Shown here piece by piece: positions 6,838-14,100 of a stretch of DNA of 14,296 nucleotides. The position numbers and the translations under genes were made by a program. The notes beneath the pieces were generated by a model. That model was not told the origin of the DNA. It did not search any database and saw nothing but the letters and a program-made list of their open reading frames with translations. The stretch comes from an uncultured Mollicutes bacterium (GTDB taxonomy: Bacteria > Bacillota_I > Bacilli_A > RFN20 > CAG-826): contig CALBGF010000182.1 of the NCBI GenBank assembly GCA_937893635.1, positions 1 through 14,296 on the forward strand, written 5' to 3'. How positions within the stretch are numbered: position 1 is the stretch's first letter; every line of letters starts with the position of its first letter.

Positions 6838-8202
6838 CTAATTATTTACTGGTGCTTCTATTTCTTTAATAGCTTTTTTATAAACACTAATGAAATAAAT
6901 AAATTCGGCAATACCAGTTATTGTCCAAGAGAATATATAGAGTAAATATAAAGATGGTATGGTTTTGAAATGCGCAAATATTGTATAAATCCAAATAATT
7001 CTAAATACACATGAGCCCATAATAACAATAATCGTTGGTACAATAGTTTTACCTAAACCACGTGATCCTGCGATAGAATTATCCATTAAAGCACCAAATC
7101 CATAAGAGAATCCCATAATCATTATTCTTTTCATACCTGCGTCAATTACTTCACTAGAATTAGTAAACAAAGATAAAAATTGTCTTCCAAATGCTAATAG
7201 CAATAATCCCATTGTAGCACCAATACCAAACGAATAAGTTAAACTAACCAGATAACTTTTCATCATACGATTCTTATTTTTAGCACCATAATTTTGAGCC
7301 ATAAATGTAGAACATCCAATATAGAAAGCCGCCATAACGTCATAAATTAAAGCATCTGCGTTTGCCGCTGCTGAGTTTCCATCAACCATAATTTTTGGTA
7401 AACTATTTACACCTGATTGAATAAATAAGTTAGCGATTGCAAATATTGAGTTTTGAAATCCAGCTGGAATACCAAGTTTTAAAACTTGTAAACCAATACT
7501 TTTATTTAATTTTAAATGGGCAAAAGTTAATTTATATTCACCTTTAAAGCGCATTATCGAAACAACTATTAATAAGGCAGAAATATATTGAGAAATAATA
7601 CTTGCTAAGGCTACACCCATAACATCAAGTTTACAAACAATTACAAAGAAAAGATTTAAGGCAACATTAATAATACCTGAGCAAAGTAAAAAGATTAATG
7701 GGCGACGTGTATTTCCCATCGCACTAAATACAGCATTACCATAATTAAAAATTGCTAAAGCAGGCATACCTAACATATATATTCTTAAATAGTTTGTAGC
7801 GCCTTCAAAGAAAACTTCTTGTGTTCCTAAAATACTTAAAAACCACGGAATAGTAAGTTCAGCGATAAATGTTAATATTAATCCCATAATGATACTTAAT
7901 ACAAAAGATACGTGGATTGTGTCATGAATGCTTTGTTGATTTTTTTGTCCAATAAATTTAGCAAGTAAAGCATTAACTCCGTTACCTAAACCAATTAAAA
8001 AACCAGTGAATAAAGTAACTAATGTTGTGGTAGATCCTACAGATCCTAAAGAGTTTGGTCCTCCAAATTTACCAACAACAGCAATATCGGACATATTAAA
8101 TAAAATTTGTAATACGTTCGTAGCCACTAGTGGTAAAGAAAATAATAATATTTGTTTCCATAAAGAACCTTTTTCAAAATTTTCACTACTGCTTGTCTTC
8201 AT
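6838..8202 (-). CDS. MATE-family multidrug/organic-compound efflux transporter
   Basis: 454 residues with about twelve hydrophobic segments, a full-length member of the MATE (NorM/DinF-like) superfamily, exchanging Na+ or H+ for drugs or metabolites at the cytoplasmic membrane. Diagnostic features are the opening SLPLVATNVLQILFNMSDIA, the segment GFLIGLGNGVNALLAKFIGQ after TM2, and in the second half GFQNSIFAIANLFIQSGVN and CSTFMAQNYGAKNKNR, an internal echo of the first half. AAAGGA (8215 down to 8210) lies 7 bases before the ATG. It stands alone, with the exporter terminator (8279-8309) behind its promoter region. I see no convincing terminator of its own: the hairpin at 6805-6821 lacks T bases on this strand. 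The substrate is unknown. Confidence 0.93.
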   Translation of the reverse strand: MKTSSSENFEKGSLWKQILLFSLPLVATNVLQILFNMSDIAVVGKFGGPNSLGSVGSTTTLVTLFTGFLIGLGNGVNALLAKFIGQKNQQSIHDTIHVSFVLSIIMGLILTFIAELTIPWFLSILGTQEVFFEGATNYLRIYMLGMPALAIFNYGNAVFSAMGNTRRPLIFLLCSGIINVALNLFFVIVCKLDVMGVALASIISQYISALLIVVSIMRFKGEYKLTFAHLKLNKSIGLQVLKLGIPAGFQNSIFAIANLFIQSGVNSLPKIMVDGNSAAANADALIYDVMAAFYIGCSTFMAQNYGAKNKNRMMKSYLVSLTYSFGIGATMGLLLLAFGRQFLSLFTNSSEVIDAGMKRIMIMGFSYGFGALMDNSIAGSRGLGKTIVPTIIVIMGSCVFRIIWIYTIFAHFKTIPSLYLLYIFSWTITGIAEFIYFISVYKKAIKEIEAPVNN

Positions 8203-8229
8203 AACTTAATCCTTTCACACAAGCAATGT

Positions 8230-8259
8230 TTTATCACTTTTTGCATATAATTTCAACAA
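8230..8259 (-). promoter_or_regulatory. Possible promoter of the MATE gene
   Basis: On the minus strand TTGTTG (8259 down to 8254) is followed after 18 bases by GATAAA (8235 down to 8230). Each element is a partial match to the vegetative sigma consensus. It sits between the upstream terminator and the ribosome binding site, where a promoter must exist. Confidence 0.3.
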
Positions 8260-8278
8260 TAAAACGCTTTAAATCCAT

Positions 8279-8309
8279 AAAAAAATGATGAGAACAATTA
8301 CTCACCATT
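8279..8309 (-). terminator. Intrinsic terminator of the ABC exporter operon
   Basis: On the minus strand AATGGTGAG (8309-8301) pairs with CTCATCATT (8292-8284), nine pairs with one G-U and an 8-base loop, followed by a run of T (the A bases at 8279-8285 on the plus strand). It lies 20 bases after the permease stop. Confidence 0.9.
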
Positions 8310-8329
8310 TATTATGTTTATTTTAACGC

Positions 8330-9898
8330 TTAGCAAACAATCTCATCGAACCATTTTTTGCCTTCTTTGTTTAATACTTGAATCATAATTAAAATAAATA
8401 AAATGATTAAAAGCAAAGAAACAATAATCGCTATTAATGCATTAGCGACTAAATAGAAAGTAATAAATATACCAATTAAAACTAAAGCAATTAACATTTC
8501 AGAAAAAGTATAAATCATTATTGAAGCGGAATTCTTTATTTCGTTAAAAGAAGACCAATGTAATCGCGGATGTTTTAAATTAACTACTAAGCCGAATAAA
8601 CCTAACGCAAATATGTATAGCTGCGGATAAATAATTAAATTAATAATATCTAATACATTCATTGGTATAACAAATATAATTATTAAACTACTTATAAGCG
8701 CAAATACGCCATTAAATATTTGATTTTCAATTAATTTAGCCATGTAATAATCTTTTTTTCTTATTGGCAAAGTTTTAATAAGCCAGAAGCTATCTTTTTC
8801 TAACGATATCGCCATAGTGGTTATTGCCATCATGGCACAAAAGAAACAAATTATCATTGGTGACGCTCCTTTTATCATATCCACAATTAATTCTGCTTCT
8901 GGAGGAACAGTTATATTATTAAAGTTAATTACCACAAATGTAGTCATAATTACTCCAACAAGACCACCAGAAAAAGAATTTAATAAAATCAAAGGTACTG
9001 AAAATAATAGTTTAAGATCTTTAGAAATTATCGAAGAAATAACTGATTTAGATTTAACTTCTTTACGATTATATTTACTTCTTGAAAAACTACGATTAAG
9101 CATTGCATAAAATGCTTCATAAAACTTAGCATATAAGAAGATAACAATAATTGCGCTAATAAGGGAAATACCAACAAGTAATAAGAAATAAAGCCATTCA
9201 TTATTAATAAAACCACGATATATCCAATCAAATAAGAAAAAACCACGCATTTTTTCAATTGCTTCTAAAAATATCGCAGGATCTTCATCTCCTGATCCAT
9301 TCATATTTAAAGAGAATGATAAGACAATAATTCCTACAAATAATCCTATATATAATATTGTAGAAATAATTTTAGCCACTTTAAAACGATTAACTAAAAA
9401 CGAGATTAAAAATCCAATAACACTAGATACTAATACACCAATTAAAGGAATTATAAGTAACAAAATTAATCCAAAGAATAAAAATGATATATGTGAAATA
9501 GAATACATCACTAATGTTGGTAAAAATAAAATAACCGAATATACCAATTCTTGTAAATAAAACATTAATAATTTCGCGCTTATAATCGTTTTCTTACTTA
9601 TTGGTAAAGGAGTTAATATATTATGGTCTTTATTAGAAAATAGAACCATTTGCGCTCTAAAGATTGTTGTAAATACAACAAATACTAAAGCTACACTCGC
9701 AAATAATAATGGAAGATATTGTTGACCGTTAACTTCTTTTAAGATAACATCCATACCTAAAGTATAAAATATCGATAATCCAAAAAATAAAACTCCTAGA
9801 ATTATTAAAGTTATATATGGTTTACGATTGTTTTTCTTTGAAAAAGAAGAAAACAACTCACTAAATAAAACTTTAAATACTACACTAAAATTATTCAT
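8330..9898 (-). CDS. ABC-2-type exporter permease
   Basis: 522-residue polytopic membrane protein with roughly twelve hydrophobic segments, partner of the ATPase encoded immediately upstream. The two halves each carry a similar cytoplasmic motif: LFSNKDHNILTPLPISKKTI near residue 90 and LEKDSFWLIKTLPIRKKDYY near residue 370. This internal duplication is typical of large ABC-2 export permeases of Bacillota (the putative ABC exporter group). The start overlaps the ATPase end by eight bases (ATGAATAA), so translation is coupled. A GGAG lies 10 bases before the ATG. The substrate and physiological role are not evident. Peptide, drug or lipid export are all possible, and it is longer than EcsB. 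No regulator gene is adjacent. Confidence 0.85.
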   Translation of the reverse strand: MNNFSVVFKVLFSELFSSFSKKNNRKPYITLIILGVLFFGLSIFYTLGMDVILKEVNGQQYLPLLFASVALVFVVFTTIFRAQMVLFSNKDHNILTPLPISKKTIISAKLLMFYLQELVYSVILFLPTLVMYSISHISFLFFGLILLLIIPLIGVLVSSVIGFLISFLVNRFKVAKIISTILYIGLFVGIIVLSFSLNMNGSGDEDPAIFLEAIEKMRGFFLFDWIYRGFINNEWLYFLLLVGISLISAIIVIFLYAKFYEAFYAMLNRSFSRSKYNRKEVKSKSVISSIISKDLKLLFSVPLILLNSFSGGLVGVIMTTFVVINFNNITVPPEAELIVDMIKGASPMIICFFCAMMAITTMAISLEKDSFWLIKTLPIRKKDYYMAKLIENQIFNGVFALISSLIIIFVIPMNVLDIINLIIYPQLYIFALGLFGLVVNLKHPRLHWSSFNEIKNSASIMIYTFSEMLIALVLIGIFITFYLVANALIAIIVSLLLIILFILIMIQVLNKEGKKWFDEIVC

Positions 9899-10601
9899 GG
9901 TTAGTCAACTCCAAGAATAATTGTTCTAGTGATTCATCTTTATTCATTGATTCAAGATTTCCATCATAAACAATTTTACCATTATTAATAATAGCAACAT
10001 GTTCACATAATTTTTCCACTACTTCTAAAACGTGGGAGGAAAAGAAAATAATATTTCCTTCACTAACAAATTCTTGCATAATTGTTTTTAAAGTATGAGA
10101 GGCAATTGGATCTAAACCCACAAATGGCTCATCCATTACTAACAAATGTGGATGATGAATTAAAGAAGCTATGACCGCTAATTTTTGCTTCATACCATGT
10201 GAATAAGAAGAAATTAAATCATTAAGATTATCTTTAATACCAAATCTTGTGGCGTAACTTTCTATTTCTTCAACTCTTTTGTTTTTATCAACACCAAAAA
10301 CATCGCAAATAAAATTTAAATATTTAATACCAGATAAATGTTCATATAAATCTGGATTATCAGGAATATAAGCTAAAGCTTTCTTAAATTCCATCTCGTT
10401 ATCTTTCATAGTCATATTATTAAAAATAATTTCACCACTATCAAAATCATTTAAACCAACAATTGATTTAATTAAAGTTGATTTGCCAGCACCATTTGGT
10501 CCAATAAAGCCAAATATTTCGCCATCATTAATAACTAAGTTAATATTATCATTCGCAACTTTGTTATTATATTTTTTTGTTACATTTTTTATTTCGAGCA
10601 T
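9891..10601 (-). CDS. ABC exporter ATP-binding protein
   Basis: 236-residue cytosolic ATPase driving the downstream permease. It has Walker A GPNGAGKST (34-42), a signature reading SYSHGMKQK (about 132-140, the usual LSGG replaced by YSHG as often in exporter ATPases), Walker B LLVMDEP (Glu158), D-loop VGLD, and His190 in FSSH. The Q-loop position reads YIPDNPDLYEHL, lacking Gln. An acidic residue here also occurs in EcsA/BcrA-like ATPases, to which this protein looks closest. An upstream GTG (10610) is part of the ribosome binding site AGGTGA (10612 down to 10607), which lies 5 bases before ATG 10601, so the ATG start is chosen. It is first gene of the two-gene operon, and the permease start overlaps its stop. 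Confidence 0.92.
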   Translation of the reverse strand: MLEIKNVTKKYNNKVANDNINLVINDGEIFGFIGPNGAGKSTLIKSIVGLNDFDSGEIIFNNMTMKDNEMEFKKALAYIPDNPDLYEHLSGIKYLNFICDVFGVDKNKRVEEIESYATRFGIKDNLNDLISSYSHGMKQKLAVIASLIHHPHLLVMDEPFVGLDPIASHTLKTIMQEFVSEGNIIFFSSHVLEVVEKLCEHVAIINNGKIVYDGNLESMNKDESLEQLFLELTNHE

Positions 10602-10669
10602 CTTATTCACCTCAAAGATTATTAAACACTTTTAACATAGTTAAGTAAAGTAAAATTAAGTCGAATTTA

Positions 10670-10707
10670 TAAAAAAATAGAGATAATCTAATATGACTAC
10701 CTCTATT
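10670..10707 (-). terminator. Intrinsic terminator of the metal-export operon
   Basis: On the minus strand AATAGAGGTA (10707-10698) pairs with TATCTCTATT (10685-10676), ten pairs with one G-U and a 12-base loop, followed by a T run (A bases at 10671-10677 on the plus strand). It lies 25 bases after the P-type ATPase stop. The remaining 60 bases to the exporter gene must hold that operon's promoter, but no clear one is seen. Confidence 0.88.
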
Positions 10708-10731
10708 ATTTATAAAGTTTAAGCAAATTTA

Positions 10732-12633
10732 TTAATATTTACTATTAACGCGCATTGCATTTAATATTGCAAGTACCGCAACACCAACATCGCCAAATAC
10801 CGCAATCCACATATTAGTAATACCAAATGCTGATAAAATTAAGATTATAATTTTAACTCCTAAAGCAAAGATGATATTTTCATAAACAATGCGCATTGTT
10901 TTTTTAGCAACTTTCTTAGCTTCAACAATGCCATTAAGATTATCATCCATTAAGACAATATCACTTGCTTCAATTGCGGCATCAGAACCAACGCCACCCA
11001 TAGCAATACCAATATCAGCACGCATTAATGATGGAGCGTCGTTAATACCATCACCAACGAAGCAAAGAACTTCTTTTTCTTTTTTATCTTTCATAAGTCC
11101 TTCAATAGTTTCTACTTTGTTTTGTGGCAACAAGTTTGCTTTGTAATTTGTTAATGATAATTTATTTGCCACATTTTTAGCAATGTTTTCATTATCACCT
11201 GTTAACATAACAGTTTTCATACCCATCTTGTTTAATTCTGGTAATACCGCTATTGCATCTTCTTTAATTTCATCATTAATTAATATTGAACCAACAAATT
11301 CATTATTATGCGCTACATAAAGAATAGTGCCTACTTCATTTAATTCTTCGTATTTAATATTAGCGTTCTTCATTAATTTATAATTACCCACTAATATAAC
11401 GTCGTCTCCATTAACGGCTTTAATACCTTCACCAGCAACATTTGTTAAAACATATTTATTAGCAATTTCAGGAACTTTTACTAATTCTTTAATTGATAAA
11501 GCAATTGGGTGCGAAGAATCTTTTTCCGCAATCGCCGCTAAATTAAGTATTTCTTCTTTTTTATTGTCTGGGAATACTTTACTAATTTTGAAATTACCTT
11601 TAGTCAATGTACCAGTTTTATCGAATACAAATATTGAAGCATTATTAAATTGTTCTAAATAGTTTGATCCTTTAACAAGTACACCTTTTTTTGATGTAGC
11701 CCCTAATCCAGCAAAGAAAGATAATGGAATTGAAATAACTAAGGCACATGGACAAGATACAACTAAGAAACTAAGTCCACGGTAAATCCAAGTTGACCAT
11801 TCACCCGTAATAATACCAGGGATTACCATTAATAAAACCGCTAAACCAACAACGATTGGTGTATAATATTGCGCGAATTTAGTAATAAAGTTTTCAGTTT
11901 TGGATTTTTGACTTGAAGCATTTTCTACTAATTCAAGAATCTTACTTACTGTTGAATCATAGAATGCTTTTGTTACTTTGACTTCAATCGTGGAAGTTAA
12001 GTTAATAACACCACTTATGATTTCTTCATTTTCTTCAACATCTCTTGGTAATGATTCACCTGTTAATGATTTAGTATCAAGAGAAGTTTTACCTTTAACG
12101 ATTATTCCATCAAGTGGTACTTTTTCTCCTGGATTAACAACAATAATATCGCCAACTTTAACTTCTTCTGGTCCAACAGTAACTACTTCGTTACCTCTTT
12201 TCACATTAGCGTAATCTGGTCTAATATCCATTAAACTTGTAATAGATTTACGTGACTTATTAACCGCATAGCTTTGGAAGAATTCACCAACTTGATAAAA
12301 GAGTAAAACAGCACATCCTTCATCAAATCCTTCAATTTCTTGACCAGTACAGCCACGATAAATTGCTAAGCCAAATGCTCCAAATGTAGCCACAACCATC
12401 AAGAAGTTTTCATCAAGCATTTCACCGTGAATAATATTTCTAAATGCTTTAAATACAACATCATATCCAATAAGAATATAGATAGCTAAATAAAGCGCAA
12501 ATGGAAATAACCAACTAAATGGTGCACTAAATATTGAAGATAATGTAAATATTTTATCTAAAGTAAAAACAATAGCAAACAAAGATAAAGCGACAATAAT
12601 ACGTGTTAATGTTTTCTTTTGTTTTTTAGACAT
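10732..12633 (-). CDS. P1B-type heavy-metal-exporting ATPase (Zn/Cd/Pb type)
   Basis: 633-residue membrane ATPase expected to export divalent soft metals from the cytosol. Motifs in order: TGES (191-194) of the actuator domain, the membrane metal site SCPCAL (C294-P295-C296), the phosphorylated Asp338 in DKTGTLT, the HP motif SSHPIA (His375), TGDN and GDGINDAP of the ATP domain. The last helices have GVKIII and VFGDVGVAVLAILNAMR, whose Lys and Asp-x-Gly match the P1B-2 (ZntA/CadA) pattern rather than the copper pattern. There is no N-terminal HMA domain: the protein starts with a short basic stretch followed directly by the first helices. An HMA domain is encoded separately, 8 bases upstream. 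AGGTG (12643 down to 12639) lies 5 bases before the ATG and overlaps the stop of that gene. Zinc versus cadmium or lead cannot be distinguished here. Confidence 0.93.
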   Translation of the reverse strand: MSKKQKKTLTRIIVALSLFAIVFTLDKIFTLSSIFSAPFSWLFPFALYLAIYILIGYDVVFKAFRNIIHGEMLDENFLMVVATFGAFGLAIYRGCTGQEIEGFDEGCAVLLFYQVGEFFQSYAVNKSRKSITSLMDIRPDYANVKRGNEVVTVGPEEVKVGDIIVVNPGEKVPLDGIIVKGKTSLDTKSLTGESLPRDVEENEEIISGVINLTSTIEVKVTKAFYDSTVSKILELVENASSQKSKTENFITKFAQYYTPIVVGLAVLLMVIPGIITGEWSTWIYRGLSFLVVSCPCALVISIPLSFFAGLGATSKKGVLVKGSNYLEQFNNASIFVFDKTGTLTKGNFKISKVFPDNKKEEILNLAAIAEKDSSHPIALSIKELVKVPEIANKYVLTNVAGEGIKAVNGDDVILVGNYKLMKNANIKYEELNEVGTILYVAHNNEFVGSILINDEIKEDAIAVLPELNKMGMKTVMLTGDNENIAKNVANKLSLTNYKANLLPQNKVETIEGLMKDKKEKEVLCFVGDGINDAPSLMRADIGIAMGGVGSDAAIEASDIVLMDDNLNGIVEAKKVAKKTMRIVYENIIFALGVKIIILILSAFGITNMWIAVFGDVGVAVLAILNAMRVNSKY

Positions 12634-12641
12634 ATTAACAC

Positions 12642-12860
12642 CTACTTTTTAATTGAGCAATCAGGTTCAACTCTAGCAATTGTTTTAACTACTTTCTTCA
12701 TAACGTTATCAAATTCACTATCATCAATATCGATAGTAAGTTTTTGCATCATGAAGCTAACATTAACATAGTTAACACCAGGAATAATAGCGATTTCCCT
12801 TTCAATTTTTGCTGCACAGTTTGCGCAATCCAAATCTTCTAATTCAAATACTTTTCTCAT
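12642..12860 (-). CDS. Free-standing heavy-metal-associated (HMA) domain protein
   Basis: 72-residue cytosolic protein consisting of one HMA domain of the ferredoxin-like fold. The metal-binding loop is LDCANCAAKIE with Cys12 and Cys15 (CxxC), followed by the usual helix, IPGVNYVNVSFMMQKLTID and a second helix. Asp11 before the first Cys replaces the residue common in copper chaperones and is typical of HMA domains of Zn/Cd ATPases (DCANCA). A further Cys lies at 68. GGGAG lies 8 bases before ATG 12860. An in-frame ATG at 12881 lies inside the operator and upstream of that site, so it is rejected as start. Placed directly before the ATPase gene, it probably serves as the detached N-terminal domain or metal donor of that pump. 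A CopZ-like copper role is less likely. Confidence 0.9.
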   Translation of the reverse strand: MRKVFELEDLDCANCAAKIEREIAIIPGVNYVNVSFMMQKLTIDIDDSEFDNVMKKVVKTIARVEPDCSIKK

Positions 12861-12878
12861 AATAGTTTCTCCCTTCAA

Positions 12879-12900
12879 CATTTGAACAAATTTTCAAATG
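12879..12900 (-). promoter_or_regulatory. Second ArsR/SmtB-type operator, before the HMA gene
   Basis: CATTTGAA (12879-12886) and TTCAAATG (12893-12900) form a perfect 8-base inverted repeat with a 6-base centre. The core TTGAA-N6-TTCAA has the same form and spacing as the site before the repressor gene (13308-13323), and both centres begin with CAA. It lies 18 bases before the HMA start, after the repressor gene's terminator-like hairpin. Binding by the encoded repressor is inferred from the shared pattern. Confidence 0.7.
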
Positions 12901-12911
12901 ACTTTGTTTTT

Positions 12912-12931
12912 AAAAACAGGTCTAGCCTGTT
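12912..12931 (-). terminator. Attenuator-like hairpin after the repressor gene
   Basis: On the minus strand AACAGG (12931-12926) pairs with CCTGTT (12920-12915) around a 5-base loop, and the T run is TTTTT, two of which are in the stem. It starts 2 bases after the repressor stop. A short stem with three G-C pairs and few T bases suggests partial termination, lowering expression of the downstream HMA and ATPase genes relative to the repressor. Confidence 0.5.
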
Positions 12932-12932
12932 A

Positions 12933-13289
12933 TTAATCTTCATTAATATGTGATAAACCACATTCGAATATCTTAGCAACATGATCATCATCTAATGAAT
13001 ACATGACTTCTTTTCCCATCTTAGTGGCTTTCACAAGTTTGGCAGTTCTTAAGACGCGTAATTGATGCGATACCGCGGACACTGTCATATTTAGAATTTC
13101 TGCAATATCACAAACACATAAATCACGAACTTCTAAACAACTCATAATTCTTGCTCTTGTTGCATCACCAAACACTTTAAACAAATCAGATAATGCTTCT
13201 ACTTGTTTATCAACTGGCAAATGTTCACGAACATTATTAACAAGTTCTTCATGGTTCTTAAGCGCTTGCTTATTAGATTCATCGTTCAT
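12933..13289 (-). CDS. ArsR/SmtB-family metal-sensing repressor (CadC-like)
   Basis: 118-residue winged-helix dimeric repressor that leaves DNA when it binds metal. The recognition region is AEILNMTVSAVSHQLRVLRTA. DLCVCD places Cys58 and Cys60 in helix alpha3. Near the C-terminus, Asp101, His103, His114 and Glu117 form a complete alpha5 site. All six positions coincide with the numbers known for staphylococcal CadC when ATG 13289 is the start. GGAGG (13301 down to 13297), 7 bases before that ATG, supports it. A longer frame from 13319 starts inside the operator. CadC's N-terminal Cys7 and Cys11 are both Lys here and no other Cys occurs before residue 51, so the CadC alpha3N site is incomplete. 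Zn(II) sensing through alpha5, as in SmtB and CzrA, is the likeliest mode, with Cd or Pb possible. It should repress itself and the export genes downstream. Confidence 0.93.
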   Translation of the reverse strand: MNDESNKQALKNHEELVNNVREHLPVDKQVEALSDLFKVFGDATRARIMSCLEVRDLCVCDIAEILNMTVSAVSHQLRVLRTAKLVKATKMGKEVMYSLDDDHVAKIFECGLSHINED

Positions 13290-13307
13290 AATATCGCCTC
13301 CATTTAT

Positions 13308-13332
13308 TTGAACAATCATTCAATCGTTCAAC
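13308..13332 (-). promoter_or_regulatory. ArsR/SmtB-type operator before the repressor gene
   Basis: TTGAA (13308-13312) and TTCAA (13319-13323) form an inverted repeat with a 6-base centre. A further half-site GTTCAAC (13326-13332) repeats the right arm 8 bases on, so an overlapping second registration is possible. The element lies between the -10 box (13340-13345) and the ribosome binding site (13297-13301), where a bound repressor would block transcription start or early elongation. Confidence 0.75.
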
Positions 13333-13339
13333 TAACTAT

Positions 13340-13367
13340 ATTATATTCATAACAAATTTTTTGTCAA
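13340..13367 (-). promoter_or_regulatory. Consensus promoter of the metal-resistance cluster
   Basis: On the minus strand a perfect -35 TTGACA (13367 down to 13362) and a perfect -10 TATAAT (13345 down to 13340) are separated by 16 bases. This is the best vegetative promoter in the window, as expected for a gene set held off by a repressor. The predicted start falls within or next to the operator. Confidence 0.88.
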
Positions 13368-13394
13368 CTATTTATAAGAATATTTTTTGTTATA

Positions 13395-13434
13395 GTTAAT
13401 AAAAAGACTATGAATCAAATCATAGTCTAATTAA
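13395..13434 (-). terminator. Toxin-antitoxin terminator, copy 1 of a 40-base repeat
   Basis: On the minus strand AGACTATGA (13429-13421) pairs perfectly with TCATAGTCT (13414-13406) around TTTGAT, followed by TTTTTATTAAC. It ends the toxin gene's operon 27 bases after its stop. The whole 40-base stretch recurs at 14175-14214 with one mismatch (T/C at 13426/14206) that makes an A-C mispair in the other copy. Confidence 0.9.
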
Positions 13435-13456
13435 TTTATTATCAAAAATAGTTTTT

Positions 13457-13864
13457 TTAACTGCATTTTATAAAATCGCAGGGTTTGATTGCATCAATTT
13501 TACTTTTAGTATAATCTTTACAGTTTCTAGTAACTATATAATCCGCTTTAATTCTATAAGCTTGTACACTTTGAATAGCATCTTCGTAGTCATTAAATTC
13601 AAGAATGCTCGCTTGCTTTAGATCATCAAATTTTAAATCAATAACTTCGAAAATTAATGATAGTTTTTCAAGAATGTCTACAATTTTTTTTGCGTTTAAT
13701 TCTTTGCGCATAATATACACGATATTAGGTATCGATAATGCAGAAATATATCCTTTTACTTTTTTTACTTCACAAAGTTTAAATATCTTAACTGAGTCAT
13801 CAACAAATTCTTTTCTGTTGCATAAAACATCGAGAATTATATTTGTATCAATCAATATTTTCAT
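13457..13864 (-). CDS. PIN-domain toxin of a type II toxin-antitoxin pair
   Basis: 135-residue predicted Mg2+-dependent ribonuclease of the PIN fold, expected to cleave RNA and stop growth when free of its antitoxin. The opening ILIDTNIILDVL carries Asp6. The central KGYISALSIPNIVYIMRK fits the PIN_3 (PF13470-like) pattern. EFNDYEDAIQ (Asp92, Asp95) and ADYIVTRNCKDY (Asp117) supply the remaining acidic and polar residues of the active site, so the enzyme looks intact. The start codon overlaps the antitoxin gene by 17 bases, indicating translational coupling. GGAG lies about 13 bases before the ATG, a long spacing that may keep toxin synthesis low. The two Cys at 129 and 134 are not recognised as functional. 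The cellular RNA target is unknown. Confidence 0.88.
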   Translation of the reverse strand: MKILIDTNIILDVLCNRKEFVDDSVKIFKLCEVKKVKGYISALSIPNIVYIMRKELNAKKIVDILEKLSLIFEVIDLKFDDLKQASILEFNDYEDAIQSVQAYRIKADYIVTRNCKDYTKSKIDAIKPCDFIKCS

Positions 13865-14081
13865 ATTTTTTCATTTTCTCCGCTTTTATGTTTTCCATAT
13901 TATAATTATTTTTAAGTACCCCAATCAAAGAATCAGTAAGAAAAGATACACTCTTTTCATGTGATATTAATCTTGCAACCTCTTTTCCATTTCTCAAAAC
14001 AACAACTTCATTACCAGTTTGAACGTATTGTAAATATTTTCCAAAATTATTCTGTAATTCTGTGGCCGACACTGTAATCAT
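13848..14081 (-). CDS. Phd/YefM-family antitoxin
   Basis: 77-residue antitoxin partner of the PIN toxin. The N-terminal half (ITVSATELQNNFGKYLQYVQ, then GNEVVVLRNGKEVARLIS) is the Phd/YefM DNA-binding fold, which dimerises and represses its own promoter. The C-terminal part from about 47 (TDSLIGVLKNN to KAEKMKKYENID) is the extended, charged segment that in this family wraps the toxin. Phd/YefM antitoxins are best known with Doc or YoeB toxins, but pairs with PIN_3 toxins also occur. AAAGGAG (14095 down to 14089) lies 7 bases before the ATG. This is the only complete gene in the window ending in TGA, and that stop lies inside the toxin gene. Palindromes in the promoter region (14101-14110 and 14129-14142) are candidate operators. 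Confidence 0.92.
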   Translation of the reverse strand: MITVSATELQNNFGKYLQYVQTGNEVVVLRNGKEVARLISHEKSVSFLTDSLIGVLKNNYNMENIKAEKMKKYENID

Positions 14082-14100
14082 ATTATCACTCCTTTGTTAT

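Noticed and set aside
10602..10610. GTG at 10610 as start of the exporter ATPase
   Set aside because: The codon is part of AGGTGA, which lies 5 bases before ATG 10601.
10889..12214. Plus-strand open frames opposite the P-type ATPase gene (10889-11146, 11978-12214)
   Set aside because: They mirror a strongly conserved coding region, have Ser/Thr/Pro-rich compositions typical of antisense frames and no supporting ribosome binding site that I can see.
12861..12881. ATG at 12881 as start of the HMA protein
   Set aside because: It lies in the inverted-repeat operator and upstream of the ribosome binding site serving ATG 12860. The extra residues are not part of an HMA domain.
13290..13319. ATG at 13319 as start of the ArsR-type repressor
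   Set aside because: It lies inside the operator, while GGAGG is placed for ATG 13289, and only that start gives CadC-like residue numbering.
13605..13964. 119-codon plus-strand frame opposite the toxin and antitoxin genes
   Set aside because: It overlaps two well-supported genes and its composition is that of an antisense frame.
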